A program made the translations under genes and the position numbers. Below the pieces are notes generated by a model. It did not search any database. It saw only the letters and a list, made by a program, of their open reading frames with translations, and was not told where the DNA came from. DNA of 64,000 nucleotides from positions 186,001-250,000 of the forward strand of contig NZ_SPQO01000002.1 of assembly GCF_004570325.1 (NCBI RefSeq). Direction: 5' to 3'. Below are positions 1 to 13,255 of the stretch, piece after piece (within the stretch, counting starts at the first letter, position 1; the number at the start of each line of letters is the position of its first letter). This stretch comes from Mycobacterium sp. PS03-16. Lineage in GTDB: Bacteria > Actinomycetota > Actinomycetes > Mycobacteriales > Mycobacteriaceae.

Positions 1-832
1 ACGCACACGTCGGCCCCGATCCGGATACGAGCGCGGCGAGCGCGCCGGCGTCCAGGCCGGCCCGCAGGGTGCGGCGCAGTTCCGGGTACAGGCTGAGCGC
101 CGGGGCCTGCAGATCGTTACCCAGCAGCGGCGCCAGCCGGCGCGGGTCACCCGACGACAGCGCGGCCAGCATCGGTTCCGGATCGCCCAGCCGCTCGGGC
201 TGTGCCCGGCTGCCGTCGGTGATGGCGCGCAGCCGGTCGAGTTCACCGAACACCTTCGGCGTCGACAGGCCCTCGTGCGCGAACGCGAGCACCCAGTGGA
301 ACGTGGAACGCGCCAGCACGGTCGCCAGCTCCTCGCCGCGGCCGGTACCCAGCGCCGTGCCACCGTGCAACGCGAACGGGACGTCGCTGCCGAGTTCGGC
401 GGCCATCGCGTGCAGGTCCCGGCGCGGCACGCCGAGTTCCCACAGGTGGTTCATGGCGACCAGTACGCCCGCGGCGTCCGCACTGCCGCCGGCCATTCCG
501 CCCGCCACGGGGATCGACTTCTCGATCGAGATCGCCACGTCCGGCGCCCGTCCGACGTGTTCGGCCATCAGCTCCGCGGCCCGCCACGCCAGATTGCGCG
601 CATCGGTGGGCAGATGCTCGACGCCCTCACCGGACATCTCCAACGACAGCACGTCGGCGGTGGAGACCGTCACCTCGTCGAGCAGCGAGACGGCATGGAA
701 CACCGTGGTGAGGTCGTGATAACCGTCGTCGCGCAGCTCGCCGACAGCCAGGAAAAGGTTGACCTTGCCCGGAACCCGCACGGTGACCGATCCGGTGGGA
801 ACCCACTCGGAGGCGGTGTTGCCGTCACGCAC
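1..832 (-). CDS. ispE: 4-diphosphocytidyl-2-C-methyl-D-erythritol kinase, 3' end cut by window
   Basis: This GHMP-family kinase phosphorylates the 2-hydroxyl of CDP-ME in the non-mevalonate (MEP) isoprenoid pathway. From GTG at 832 the protein opens with a short N-terminal stretch followed by [14 protein letters not shown], the usual substrate-binding start of IspE. At the window edge the reading is [11 protein letters not shown], the conserved C-terminal glycine motif. About 277 codons are visible; family members have slightly more than 300, so roughly 30 C-terminal residues lie outside. It follows rsmA after 50 nt and is the last visible gene of the rpfB-rsmA-ispE operon, an arrangement conserved in mycobacteria. 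Confidence 0.93.
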   Translation of the reverse strand, partial: MRDGNTASEWVPTGSVTVRVPGKVNLFLAVGELRDDGYHDLTTVFHAVSLLDEVTVSTADVLSLEMSGEGVEHLPTDARNLAWRAAELMAEHVGRAPDVAISIEKSIPVAGGMAGGSADAAGVLVAMNHLWELGVPRRDLHAMAAELGSDVPFALHGGTALGTGRGEELATVLARSTFHWVLAFAHEGLSTPKVFGELDRLRAITDGSRAQPERLGDPEPMLAALSSGDPRRLAPLLGNDLQAPALSLYPELRRTLRAGLDAGALAALVSGSGPTCA

Positions 833-882
833 GAAACGACACTATCGCCGCACTCGGGTGCCGCAAACCCGGGCCGGCCGCG

Positions 883-2984
<2,102 letters not shown>

Positions 2985-3833
2985 TCACTGGCAGCAACTC
3001 GCGTCCAGGCCGTAGACCCGGACCGCGTTCGCCGCGGTTTGCCGAGCAAGCTCCTCGGCGGGTCGGTCGAGCAGCTCGGCCAGGGCGCGCACCGTATAGG
3101 GCAGGCAGTACGGCTCGTTGGGGGCGCCCCGGTACGGGTGCGGGGTGAGGAACGGCGCGTCGGTCTCGACCAGCAGCTGCTCGGCGGGGATCAGGTGGGC
3201 GGCCTCCCGCAGCGCGGCGGCGTTGCGGAAGCTGACCGTGCCGGACAGGCTGAGCACCCATCCGGCCTCCACGCACGTCCTGGCCATCGCGGCGTCCGAC
3301 GAGAAGCAGTGGAAGATCACCGTCGGCGGGGCGCCCTCGGCGGTCAGTACGTCGAGCACCGCGGCGTCGGCGTCGCGGTTGTGGATCATCAGCGGTTTCC
3401 CGGTGCGTTTGGCCAGCTCGATGTGCCATGCGAAGGCGTCGCGCTGCACCGCGGGTTCGGCACAGCCCTCGAGCTTGCCGGGCCAGTACAGATCCATTCC
3501 GGTCTCCCCGACCGCAACCACCCGCGGATGCGCGGCGAGGCGCTCGAGTTCGGCGCGCGCGTCGTCGGTCAGCGCGTCGGCCCGGGTGGGATGCAACGCC
3601 ACCGCCGCGTACACGCGGTCGTCCCAGCCGGCCGCCTCGGTCACCCAGCGCGCGGAAGACAGATCGTCGGCGATGGTCACGGCCGCCCGCACCCCGACCG
3701 CACCGGCCCGGTCGAGGATCTCCCGCACGCCCGCACCGTCGCGGGCGCCGCACGCGTCGAGATGGGTGTGCGCGTCGACCAGCGGGGCCAGCGGCTCAGG
3801 CGCCGGCGGCGCCGGACGGTTCGAGCGACTCAC
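2985..3833 (-). CDS. tatD: TatD-family metal-dependent deoxyribonuclease
   Basis: A 282-residue TIM-barrel hydrolase of the TatD/YcfH DNase family. Metal ligands are visible in order: VDAHTHLD near the N-terminus, the GETGMD glutamate, the MIHNRDAD histidine, the FHCFSSD histidine, and the terminal VETDAPFLTPHP aspartate. GTG at 3833 is chosen because TATGGT (3840-3845 on the minus strand) lies 6 nt upstream with no Shine-Dalgarno, the arrangement of a leaderless transcript. It is divergent from metG, 25 nt apart. Family members cleave DNA with 3'-5' activity; the physiological substrate here is not known. Confidence 0.92.
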   Translation of the reverse strand: MSRSNRPAPPAPEPLAPLVDAHTHLDACGARDGAGVREILDRAGAVGVRAAVTIADDLSSARWVTEAAGWDDRVYAAVALHPTRADALTDDARAELERLAAHPRVVAVGETGMDLYWPGKLEGCAEPAVQRDAFAWHIELAKRTGKPLMIHNRDADAAVLDVLTAEGAPPTVIFHCFSSDAAMARTCVEAGWVLSLSGTVSFRNAAALREAAHLIPAEQLLVETDAPFLTPHPYRGAPNEPYCLPYTVRALAELLDRPAEELARQTAANAVRVYGLDASCCQ

Positions 3834-3839
3834 GCCCAC

Positions 3840-3845
3840 ACCATA
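3840..3845 (-). promoter_or_regulatory. -10 of tatD (leaderless)
   Basis: TATGGT, 6 nt before GTG. Confidence 0.5.
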
Positions 3846-3858
3846 AGGTGAGTCCCAA

Positions 3859-6769
<2,911 letters not shown>

Positions 6770-6770
<1 letters not shown>

Positions 6771-6783
6771 TGAGCTAGCTCAC
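6770..6783. promoter_or_regulatory. CRP-like palindrome upstream of first oxidoreductase/ECF41 cassette
   Basis: GTGAGCTAGCTCAC is a perfect 14-nt palindrome with the GTGA-N6-TCAC core of CRP/FNR sites. The outer bases (A left, A right) only partly match the TGTGA/TCACA consensus. It lies 78 nt before the oxidoreductase start. Confidence 0.4.
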
Positions 6784-6860
6784 AGTCGCGGCTGGTTGCG
6801 TGACGCGCGGGCGCCGAACGGTGTCTCAGGGGCATCAACCCTTGAACGATCGGAGGCACC

Positions 6861-8045
6861 ATGACCCGTCAGCAGACCCGTGTCGTCGTCATCGGCGGCG
6901 GCTACGCCGGAATCCTGGCCGCCAACCAGCTGCGGTCCAATGAGGACGTCGCCGTCACCGTGGTCAACCCGCGCCCGCAATTCGTCGAGCGGATCCGGCT
7001 GCACCAGCTCGCCGCGGGCACGGCCGGCGCCACCGCCGACTACGGCCCGCTGCTCGCCAACGGCATCCGGCTGGTCGTCGACACCGCCCGTCGCATCGAC
7101 ACCGCGGGTCGGTCGGTGCAGCTGGCATCGGGCGACGCGCTCGGCTACGACTACCTCGTCTACGCGGTGGGCAGCACCGGCACCGTCCCGGACACCGTGC
7201 CGGGTGCCGCCGACTTCGCCTCTCCCCTTGCCGAATTAGAGCAGGCCGAGCGCGTCCGCGGCGCCCTCGATCAGCTGCCGCGAGACGCGTGGGTGACCGT
7301 CGTCGGCGCCGGCCTGACCGGTATCGAGGTGGCCACCGAACTGGCCGAGCGGGGCCGCAGGGTGACGCTGGTCTGTGGCGGCCGGATCGGGCCGGCGCAC
7401 CTGTCGGACCCGGGCCGCCGCTCCGTCGCCAAGGCGATGGCCCGGCTCGGCGTGACCGTGCTCGAGACCGAGGTGGTGACCGAGGTGCGCGACGGCGCCG
7501 TCGTCTTCGCCGACGGGGCCGTGCGGCCGAGCGGCCTGACCATCTGGACCGCGGGCTTCGGGGTTCCGGACCTCGCCGCGGCCAGCGGGATGCGCACCGA
7601 CGCGGTGGGTCGCCTGTTGACCGACGAGACGCTCACCAGCATCGACGACCACCGCATCGTCGCCGCCGGCGACTGCGCGGCCCCGTCGGGCCAGGCGCTG
7701 CGCATGTGCTGCGCGTCGGCCACCCAGCTCGGACCGCAGGCGGCCAACACCGTGCTCAGCCGGATCGCGGGCGATCCGGCTGCGGCGCTGCAGTACGCGT
7801 TGCCGGGCTCGTGCACCAGCCTGGGGCGCCGCGCGGGGCTCCTGCAGTTCACCCGCAGGGACGACACCCCGGTCGACCTCTACATCGGTGGGCGGGTGGC
7901 CGCCTCGCTCAAGGAGGCGATCTGCAAGGGCACGCTGTGGGGTCTGCGGCGCGCGGCCCGCACACCCGGCTCGGGCTTCTGGCTCGCGGGCGGCCCGCGG
8001 CCCACCACGTCGGCGTTCGGCGCCGAGGCGGTCGCACAGTCGTGA
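6861..8045 (+). CDS. NAD(P)/FAD-dependent oxidoreductase (NDH-2-like), copy 1
   Basis: A 394-residue two-dinucleotide-binding flavoprotein of the pyridine nucleotide-disulfide oxidoreductase/NDH-2 superfamily. The FAD motif VVVIGGGYAGILAAN starts at residue 8, and a second Rossmann motif VVGAGLTGIEVATEL lies near residue 150. The acidic AAGDCA segment near residue 273 belongs to the FAD site. No long C-terminal amphipathic helix is evident, so membrane anchoring is uncertain. A GGAGG ribosome-binding site lies 4 nt before ATG. The stop overlaps the following sigma-factor start (GTGA). The gene pair is repeated immediately downstream. Electron acceptor unknown. Confidence 0.85.
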   Translation: MTRQQTRVVVIGGGYAGILAANQLRSNEDVAVTVVNPRPQFVERIRLHQLAAGTAGATADYGPLLANGIRLVVDTARRIDTAGRSVQLASGDALGYDYLVYAVGSTGTVPDTVPGAADFASPLAELEQAERVRGALDQLPRDAWVTVVGAGLTGIEVATELAERGRRVTLVCGGRIGPAHLSDPGRRSVAKAMARLGVTVLETEVVTEVRDGAVVFADGAVRPSGLTIWTAGFGVPDLAAASGMRTDAVGRLLTDETLTSIDDHRIVAAGDCAAPSGQALRMCCASATQLGPQAANTVLSRIAGDPAAALQYALPGSCTSLGRRAGLLQFTRRDDTPVDLYIGGRVAASLKEAICKGTLWGLRRAARTPGSGFWLAGGPRPTTSAFGAEAVAQS

Positions 8046-8947
8046 CCACCACCGGCGAGCACGCGCAGCGGTTCACGCTGTTGCGCCCGCTGCTGTTCAC
8101 CATCGCCTACGAGATCCTGGGCAGCGCAACCGAAGCCGACGACGTGCTGCAGGACAGCTATCTGCGGTGGGCCGACGTGGACCTCGCAACGGTGCGGGAC
8201 ACCCGCTCGTATCTGGCGCAACTGGTCACCCGTCAGGCGCTCAACGCGCGCCGGGCGGGTGACCGCCGCCGCGAGGACTACATCGGCCCCTGGCTGCCCG
8301 AGCCGCTGCTGCTCGACGAGCACGACCCGTCCTGCGACGTGGTGCTCGCCGAATCCGTGTCGATGGCGATGCTCGTGGTGCTCGAGACCCTCACCCCGGA
8401 CGAGCGGGCGGTGTTCGTGCTGCGGGAGGTGTTCGGCTTCGATTACGGCGAGATCGCCACTGCCGTCGACAGATCCGTCGGCGCGGTCAAGCAGATGGCC
8501 TACCGGGCCCGCGCCCACGTCCAGGCCCGCCGCAAGCGCTTCCGTCCCGTGGACACCGCCGAGGCCGCCCGGGTGGCCGAACAGTTCATGGCCGCCGCGA
8601 CGACCGGTGATCTCGAGGGTCTGCTGGCGTTGCTGGCCCCCGACGTCACGTGGACCGCGGACAGCGGCGGCAAGGCCAAGGCGATCCGGCGTCCGGTGAT
8701 CGGCGCACGCAAGGTGGCGGCCGTCATCGCCGGCTTCGTCCGCGTCGCGCCGCGGCATCTTCCCGACGTCCGGTTCGAACTCGAAACCTTCAACGGAGCC
8801 CCGGCGGTCGTCATCTACAGCGGCGACGTGCTGCACGGGTTGTTCGTCCTCGACATCGTCGACGGCAAGATCGCCGACTTCTATGCCGTCGCCAATCCCG
8901 ACAAGCTGGCCGGCGTCACCGTCGCCCGCCGGATCCGCCGGGTGTGA
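8042..8947 (+). CDS. ECF41-family RNA polymerase sigma factor (SigJ-like), copy 1
   Basis: A 301-residue sigma factor. Region 2 (LRPLLFTIAYEILGSATEAD) and region 4 (TPDERAVFVLREVFGFDYGE) are followed by a SnoaL-like C-terminal domain of about 120 residues. The ECF41 hallmarks are present: WLPEP in the linker, DSGGK in place of DGGGR, and NPDKL near the C-terminus. In ECF41 proteins this extension replaces an anti-sigma factor and sets activity from within. GTG at 8042 overlaps the oxidoreductase stop by 4 nt. Oxidoreductases are typical genomic partners of ECF41 sigmas. Confidence 0.9.
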   Translation: MTTTGEHAQRFTLLRPLLFTIAYEILGSATEADDVLQDSYLRWADVDLATVRDTRSYLAQLVTRQALNARRAGDRRREDYIGPWLPEPLLLDEHDPSCDVVLAESVSMAMLVVLETLTPDERAVFVLREVFGFDYGEIATAVDRSVGAVKQMAYRARAHVQARRKRFRPVDTAEAARVAEQFMAAATTGDLEGLLALLAPDVTWTADSGGKAKAIRRPVIGARKVAAVIAGFVRVAPRHLPDVRFELETFNGAPAVVIYSGDVLHGLFVLDIVDGKIADFYAVANPDKLAGVTVARRIRRV

Positions 8948-8971
8948 TGTGCACCACCATCGCGGCGCGGG

Positions 8972-8999
8972 TGTCACACTTCGGGGTGTGTGCGGTGTC
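8972..8999 (+). promoter_or_regulatory. ECF41-type promoter for second cassette
   Basis: TGTCACA at 8972-8978 is followed after 17 nt by TGTC at 8996-8999. This matches the published ECF41 target promoter (TGTCACA -35, CGTC/TGTC -10) and lies 50 nt before the oxidoreductase start, implying autoregulation or cross-regulation by the two sigma factors. Confidence 0.7.
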
Positions 9000-9049
9000 T
9001 CGAGGCTAGACCGGCTCGACGGGGAGCCGGATGAACCGAGGAGGACGCA

Positions 9050-10231
9050 ATGACTGACCGGACCCACATCGTCGTGATCGGCGGCGGCTATGCCGGCGTG
9101 ATGGCCGCCAACCACCTGCGCACCCGCAGCGACGTCGACATCACGCTGGTCAACGCCCGACCGCAGTTCGTCGAGCGAATCCGCCTGCACCAGTTGCTGA
9201 CCGGATCCGACGACGCCGTCGTCGACTTCCGCGACATCCTCGGCGACGGGGTGCGGCTGGTGGTCGACACGGCCGAACGTATCGACGCCCGCGAGCGGAC
9301 CGTCGCGCTGGCCTCCGGCACCACGCTGCGCTACGACTACCTGGTCTACGCGCTGGGCAGCACCGGTGGCGCGATGACGGTTCCCGGCGCCGCCGCACAC
9401 GCCCACCCGATCGCCGAATACGAGCATGCCGAGCGGCTGCGGGCGGCGCTGGACGCGACGCATCCCGGCTCCCCGGTGACGGTCGTCGGGGCCGGACCCA
9501 CCGGCATCGAGACCGCCGCCGAACTCGCCGAGGAGGGCCGCGCCGTCACGATGGTCTGCGGCAGCGTGCTCGGCCCGTACTTCAGCACCCCGGCCCGGCG
9601 GTCGACGGCGCGGCGCCTGCGCACGCTCGGGGTGACCGTCATCGACGGGCCGGGCGCCACCGTCACCGAGGTGACGCCGCGGTCGGTGGTCCTGGCCGAC
9701 GGCCGGGAGCTGTCCAGCGTCGTCACCATCTGGAGCGCCGGCTTCGCGGTGCCCGACCTGGCCGTCCGCAGCGGGTTGCGCACCGACGGCATCGGCCGGC
9801 TGCTCACCGACGAGACGCTGACCAGCCTCGACGACCCACGAATCATCGCCGCCGGGGACGCCGCGGCGCCATCGGACCTGCCATTGCGGATGAGCTGCCA
9901 GGCCGCCATCCCGCTCGGCGCCCAGGCCGCCAACACCATCCTGAGCCGCCTCGCCGGCGAGGAGCCCGCCGCGATCAACCAGGCGTTCACCGGGCAGTGC
10001 GTGAGCCTGGGCCGCCGGGCCGGCGTCATCCAGCTCTCCCACACCGACGACGCCGTGCTGCCGCTCTTCATCGGCGGCCGGGCGGCGGCGACGGTGAAGG
10101 AGGCCGTCTGCAAGGGCACCATCTCATTCCTGGCCAAGGAGGCCCGTAAGCCGGGGTCGTACTTCTGGCTCAAGGGCGGTAAGCGGTCCCGCCGGTTGGC
10201 CGAGGCCCGGGCACAGGTGCGGGCCGAATGA
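9050..10231 (+). CDS. NAD(P)/FAD-dependent oxidoreductase (NDH-2-like), copy 2
   Basis: A 393-residue paralogue of the enzyme at 6861. Shared landmarks include VVIGGGYAGVMAANHL at the N-terminus, the segment RPQFVERIRLHQL, the second nucleotide site VVGAGPTGIETAAEL, the RLLTDETLTSL/AAGDAA region and a C-terminal SLGRRAG. Small substitutions run throughout, so this is an old duplication rather than a recent copy. GAGGAGG lies before ATG, and an ECF41-type promoter lies upstream. Its stop overlaps the next sigma gene (ATGA). Confidence 0.85.
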   Translation: MTDRTHIVVIGGGYAGVMAANHLRTRSDVDITLVNARPQFVERIRLHQLLTGSDDAVVDFRDILGDGVRLVVDTAERIDARERTVALASGTTLRYDYLVYALGSTGGAMTVPGAAAHAHPIAEYEHAERLRAALDATHPGSPVTVVGAGPTGIETAAELAEEGRAVTMVCGSVLGPYFSTPARRSTARRLRTLGVTVIDGPGATVTEVTPRSVVLADGRELSSVVTIWSAGFAVPDLAVRSGLRTDGIGRLLTDETLTSLDDPRIIAAGDAAAPSDLPLRMSCQAAIPLGAQAANTILSRLAGEEPAAINQAFTGQCVSLGRRAGVIQLSHTDDAVLPLFIGGRAAATVKEAVCKGTISFLAKEARKPGSYFWLKGGKRSRRLAEARAQVRAE

Positions 10232-11112
10232 CCGAACACGCCGACCGGTTCACCGCGCTGCGCCCGCTGCTGTTCACGATCGCCTACGAGATCCTTGGCA
10301 GCGCAACCGAAGCCGACGACGTGCTGCAGGAGAGCTACCTGCGGTGGGCCGAGGTGGACCTGGCCGGTGTGCAGGACACCAAGGCCTACCTCGCCCAACT
10401 GGTCACGCGCCAGTCGCTCAACGCCCTGCGCGCAGCGTCGCGGCGGCGTGAGGACTACATCGGCCCGTGGCTGCCGGAACCGCTGCTGATCGAGACCAGG
10501 GACGGCGCCGCCGACGCCGTCCTGGCCGAATCGGTCTCGATGGCGATGATGGTGGTGCTGGAGACGCTGAGCCCCGACGAGCGCGCCGTGTTCGTGCTGC
10601 GCGAGGTGTTCGGTTTCGGCCACGACGAGATCGCCGCGGCGATCGGCAAATCCGCGGCCGCGGTGCGCCAGATGGCGCACCGCGCCCGCGAGCACGTGCA
10701 GGCGCGGCGCAGACGGTTCGAACCCGTCGACCCGCGCAGCGCCGACGAGATCACGGCCCGGTTCTTCACCGCCGCCGCGACCGGTGACACCGAGGCGCTG
10801 ATGGCGATGCTGGCGCCCGACGTGGTGTGGACCGCCGACAGCGCGGGCAAGAAGAGTGCGGCGCGCCGCCCGGTCACGGGCGCCGAACGGGTCGCCAAGC
10901 TGGTCATCGGCCTGGTCCGGCTGGCCGGCGAATCGGGGCGGGTGGAGTCGGCGACCTTCAACGGGGCGCCGGGGCTCAAGCTGTATCTCGGGGAGACCTT
11001 CGAGGGCGTGATCACCGTCGAGGTCATCGACGGCCGCATCACCCACTTCTACGCGATGCGCAACCCGGACAAGCTGGCCGGGGTGGACATCCGCCGGGAG
11101 ATCAGCCGCTGA
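10228..11112 (+). CDS. ECF41-family RNA polymerase sigma factor (SigJ-like), copy 2
   Basis: A 294-residue paralogue of the sigma factor at 8042, very similar through region 2 and with region 4 SPDERAVFVLREVFGFGHDE. WLPEP and NPDKL are intact, while the DGGGR position reads DSAGK, one residue further from consensus than copy 1. Changes there may alter self-regulation by the SnoaL-like domain. The start overlaps the upstream oxidoreductase stop by 4 nt, so each oxidoreductase is co-translated with its own sigma factor. Confidence 0.9.
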   Translation: MTEHADRFTALRPLLFTIAYEILGSATEADDVLQESYLRWAEVDLAGVQDTKAYLAQLVTRQSLNALRAASRRREDYIGPWLPEPLLIETRDGAADAVLAESVSMAMMVVLETLSPDERAVFVLREVFGFGHDEIAAAIGKSAAAVRQMAHRAREHVQARRRRFEPVDPRSADEITARFFTAAATGDTEALMAMLAPDVVWTADSAGKKSAARRPVTGAERVAKLVIGLVRLAGESGRVESATFNGAPGLKLYLGETFEGVITVEVIDGRITHFYAMRNPDKLAGVDIRREISR

Positions 11113-11150
11113 CCGGTCTGAACCGCTGAGCTGTCTGACACGCTGTAGGG

Positions 11151-12398
11151 GTGCGGATCGAGCAGCTCGGCGACCTGGGCGACGCGCCCGCGGTACTCGC
11201 CGCGCTGGCGCGGGCCGCCTCGGCGGCGTCGCTGCCACCCCCGGCGGCACTGCTCGGCGACTGGTTCGGCTCGCGTGCCGTCATCGCCCCGTCGGTGGCG
11301 ATCACCCCCGTCGCGGCGCACCGCGCCTTCGACGTCGAACCCGGCGCGGGAGACGCGGTGGGCGGCGGCTGGTTCGGCTACCTGTCCTATCCCGACAGCG
11401 GCGCCGACGGGCGCGGCTCCGCCGTTCCCGACGCGGCCGGCGGCTGGTCGGATCACGTGTTGCGGCAGGACCGCGACGGTTGTTGGTGGTTCGAAAGCCT
11501 CAGCGGCACAGCACCTTCCCGCTGGCTCCTCGCCGCGGTGCGTGCACCGGTGACGGCGTCGAGATACGAGATCGCCTGGCGCGCACCGGATCGCGACGTG
11601 CATCGACGCGGGGTGACGGAGTGCCTGGCCGCCATCGCCGCGGGCGAGGTCTACCAGGCCTGCATCTGCACACAGTTCACCGGGCGACTGCGCGGCGCGC
11701 CGATCGACTTCTTCCTCGACGTCGCCGCGCGCACCACACCGGCGCGCGCGGCCTACCTGGCCGGCGACTGGGGTGCGGTGGCATCGCTGTCCCCCGAACT
11801 CTTCCTGCGCCGCCACGGCACCGCGGTGACCTCGAGCCCGATCAAGGGCACGCTGCCGCGGTCAGCGGATCCGGCGGCGCTGCGCGCCTCGGTCAAGGAT
11901 GTCGCGGAGAACATCATGATCGTCGACCTGGTCCGCAATGACCTCGGCCGGGTCGCGGTCACCGGAAGCGTCACCGCGCCCGAACTCCTCGCGGTGCGGC
12001 CCGCGCCCGGCGTGTGGCACCTGGTGTCGACGGTGGCGGCGCAGGTGGCACCCGACCTGCCGATGCGCGAACTGCTCGGCGCCACCTTCCCACCGGCCTC
12101 GGTGACCGGAACCCCGAAGGGCCGGGCGCGGGAACTGCTGCGCCGCTGGGAGCCGGCCCGGCGCGGCGTGTACTGCGGCACAGTGGGTCTCGCGTCGCCG
12201 GTGGCGGGCTGCGAACTCAACGTGGCGATCCGCACGGTGCAGTTCGGACCCGACGGCGCAGCCGTGCTGGGCGTGGGCGGCGGGATCACCGCCGATTCGG
12301 ACCCCGACCGCGAGTGGGAGGAATGCCTGCACAAAGCGGCGTCGATCGTCGGGCCGGACGTGGCTGTTCGGCAGACCCGCACAACCGCCCAGGCCTAG
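11151..12398 (+). CDS. pabB: aminodeoxychorismate synthase component I (PabB-like)
   Basis: A 415-residue chorismate-binding enzyme that, with a glutamine amidotransferase partner, makes 4-amino-4-deoxychorismate for folate. Motifs include SPELFLRRHG, SSPIKGTLPR, the DLVRNDLGRVA metal/substrate helix, and PPASVTGTPKGRA. The PIKG motif (lysine, not alanine) is that of PabB/TrpE-type synthases that form a covalent intermediate at lysine. GTG at 11151 is used; no strong ribosome-binding site is visible. It converges on rsmI and the two stop codons share the self-complementary tetranucleotide CTAG at 12395-12398. Confidence 0.88.
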   Translation: MRIEQLGDLGDAPAVLAALARAASAASLPPPAALLGDWFGSRAVIAPSVAITPVAAHRAFDVEPGAGDAVGGGWFGYLSYPDSGADGRGSAVPDAAGGWSDHVLRQDRDGCWWFESLSGTAPSRWLLAAVRAPVTASRYEIAWRAPDRDVHRRGVTECLAAIAAGEVYQACICTQFTGRLRGAPIDFFLDVAARTTPARAAYLAGDWGAVASLSPELFLRRHGTAVTSSPIKGTLPRSADPAALRASVKDVAENIMIVDLVRNDLGRVAVTGSVTAPELLAVRPAPGVWHLVSTVAAQVAPDLPMRELLGATFPPASVTGTPKGRARELLRRWEPARRGVYCGTVGLASPVAGCELNVAIRTVQFGPDGAAVLGVGGGITADSDPDREWEECLHKAASIVGPDVAVRQTRTTAQA

Positions 12399-13231
12399 TC
12401 ACGCGAGCGCAGCACCGCCTCGTAGAGATCCCGCTTGGACGGGGCGCCGGGATGTTCGGCGATCACCGCCGCGCACGCGTCCTTCACGCGGGCGCCTGCG
12501 GCCACGCGGTCGTTGACGTCGTCGACCAGCGTCGCGAGATCGGCCCTCGGCACCGCGCCGGCCACCACCACGGTGATCTCGCCGAGCACACCGTCGGCCG
12601 CCCACTCCGCCAACTCCCCGAGGGTGCCCCGCCGGACCTCCTCGTGGGTCTTGGTGAGCTCGCGGCACACCACGGCCCGGCGGTCCGCGCCGAGCGCGCC
12701 GGCGGCGTCGCGCAGCGTCTCGGGTAGCCGGCGCGGCGACTCGAAGAACACGGACGTCCGCTGTTCACCGGCCAGCGCCTGCAACCACGCCTGCCGGGCG
12801 GACTGCTTGCGCGGTGCGAAGCCCTCGAAGCAGAACCGGTCCGACGGCAGCCCGGACACCGCCAGCGCCGTCGTCACCGCCGACGGGCCGGGCAGGCAGC
12901 TGACCGGGAGGCCGGCGTCGGCGCAGGCGACGACCAGGCGGTAGCCGGGGTCGTTGATCAGCGGCATTCCGGCGTCGCTGACCACCAGCACCGTCGCCCC
13001 GGACTTGATCGCGTCGAGCAGGCCGGAGACCCGCGACTCCTCGTTCTGGTCGAAGAAGCTCTGCACCTTGCCGCCGATCTGCACCTCCAGCGCCTGCGCG
13101 AGCTGGCGCACGCGCCGGGTGTCCTCGGCGGCGACGATGTCGGCGGTGTGCAGCGCCGACCTCAACCGCGCCGAGGCGTCCCCCGGCTGGCCGAGCGGTG
13201 TCGCACCGAGCAGCAGTCGACCGGCACCCAT
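12395..13231 (-). CDS. rsmI: 16S rRNA (cytidine1402-2'-O)-methyltransferase RsmI
   Basis: A 278-residue tetrapyrrole-methylase-fold enzyme that 2'-O-methylates C1402 in the ribosomal decoding centre. The landmarks are LLLGATPLGQPGD, AEDTRRVRQLA, VSDAGMPLINDPGYRLV, LPGPSAVTTALAVSGLP, and FFESPRRLPETL. ATG at 13231 is preferred over GTG at 13237 because TAGGCT at 13238-13243 sits exactly 6 nt upstream of the ATG, as in a leaderless transcript. It is divergent from pmt, with overlapping -10 elements. Confidence 0.94.
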   Translation of the reverse strand: MGAGRLLLGATPLGQPGDASARLRSALHTADIVAAEDTRRVRQLAQALEVQIGGKVQSFFDQNEESRVSGLLDAIKSGATVLVVSDAGMPLINDPGYRLVVACADAGLPVSCLPGPSAVTTALAVSGLPSDRFCFEGFAPRKQSARQAWLQALAGEQRTSVFFESPRRLPETLRDAAGALGADRRAVVCRELTKTHEEVRRGTLGELAEWAADGVLGEITVVVAGAVPRADLATLVDDVNDRVAAGARVKDACAAVIAEHPGAPSKRDLYEAVLRSRD

Positions 13232-13237
13232 GGACAC

Positions 13238-13247
13238 AGCCTACGAT
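13238..13247. promoter_or_regulatory. overlapping divergent -10 elements for rsmI and pmt
   Basis: TAGGCT (minus strand, 13238-13243) serves rsmI 6 nt before its ATG. TACGAT (plus strand, 13242-13247) serves pmt 8 nt before its GTG. The hexamers overlap by two base pairs, so both cannot be melted by separate polymerases at once. Confidence 0.6.
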
Positions 13248-13255
13248 CGGACGTC

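Noticed and set aside
7880..11250. Very long minus-strand frames opposite the sigma/oxidoreductase cassettes
   Set aside because: Typical antisense frames of high-G+C coding DNA; no domains, and the plus-strand genes have clear motifs.
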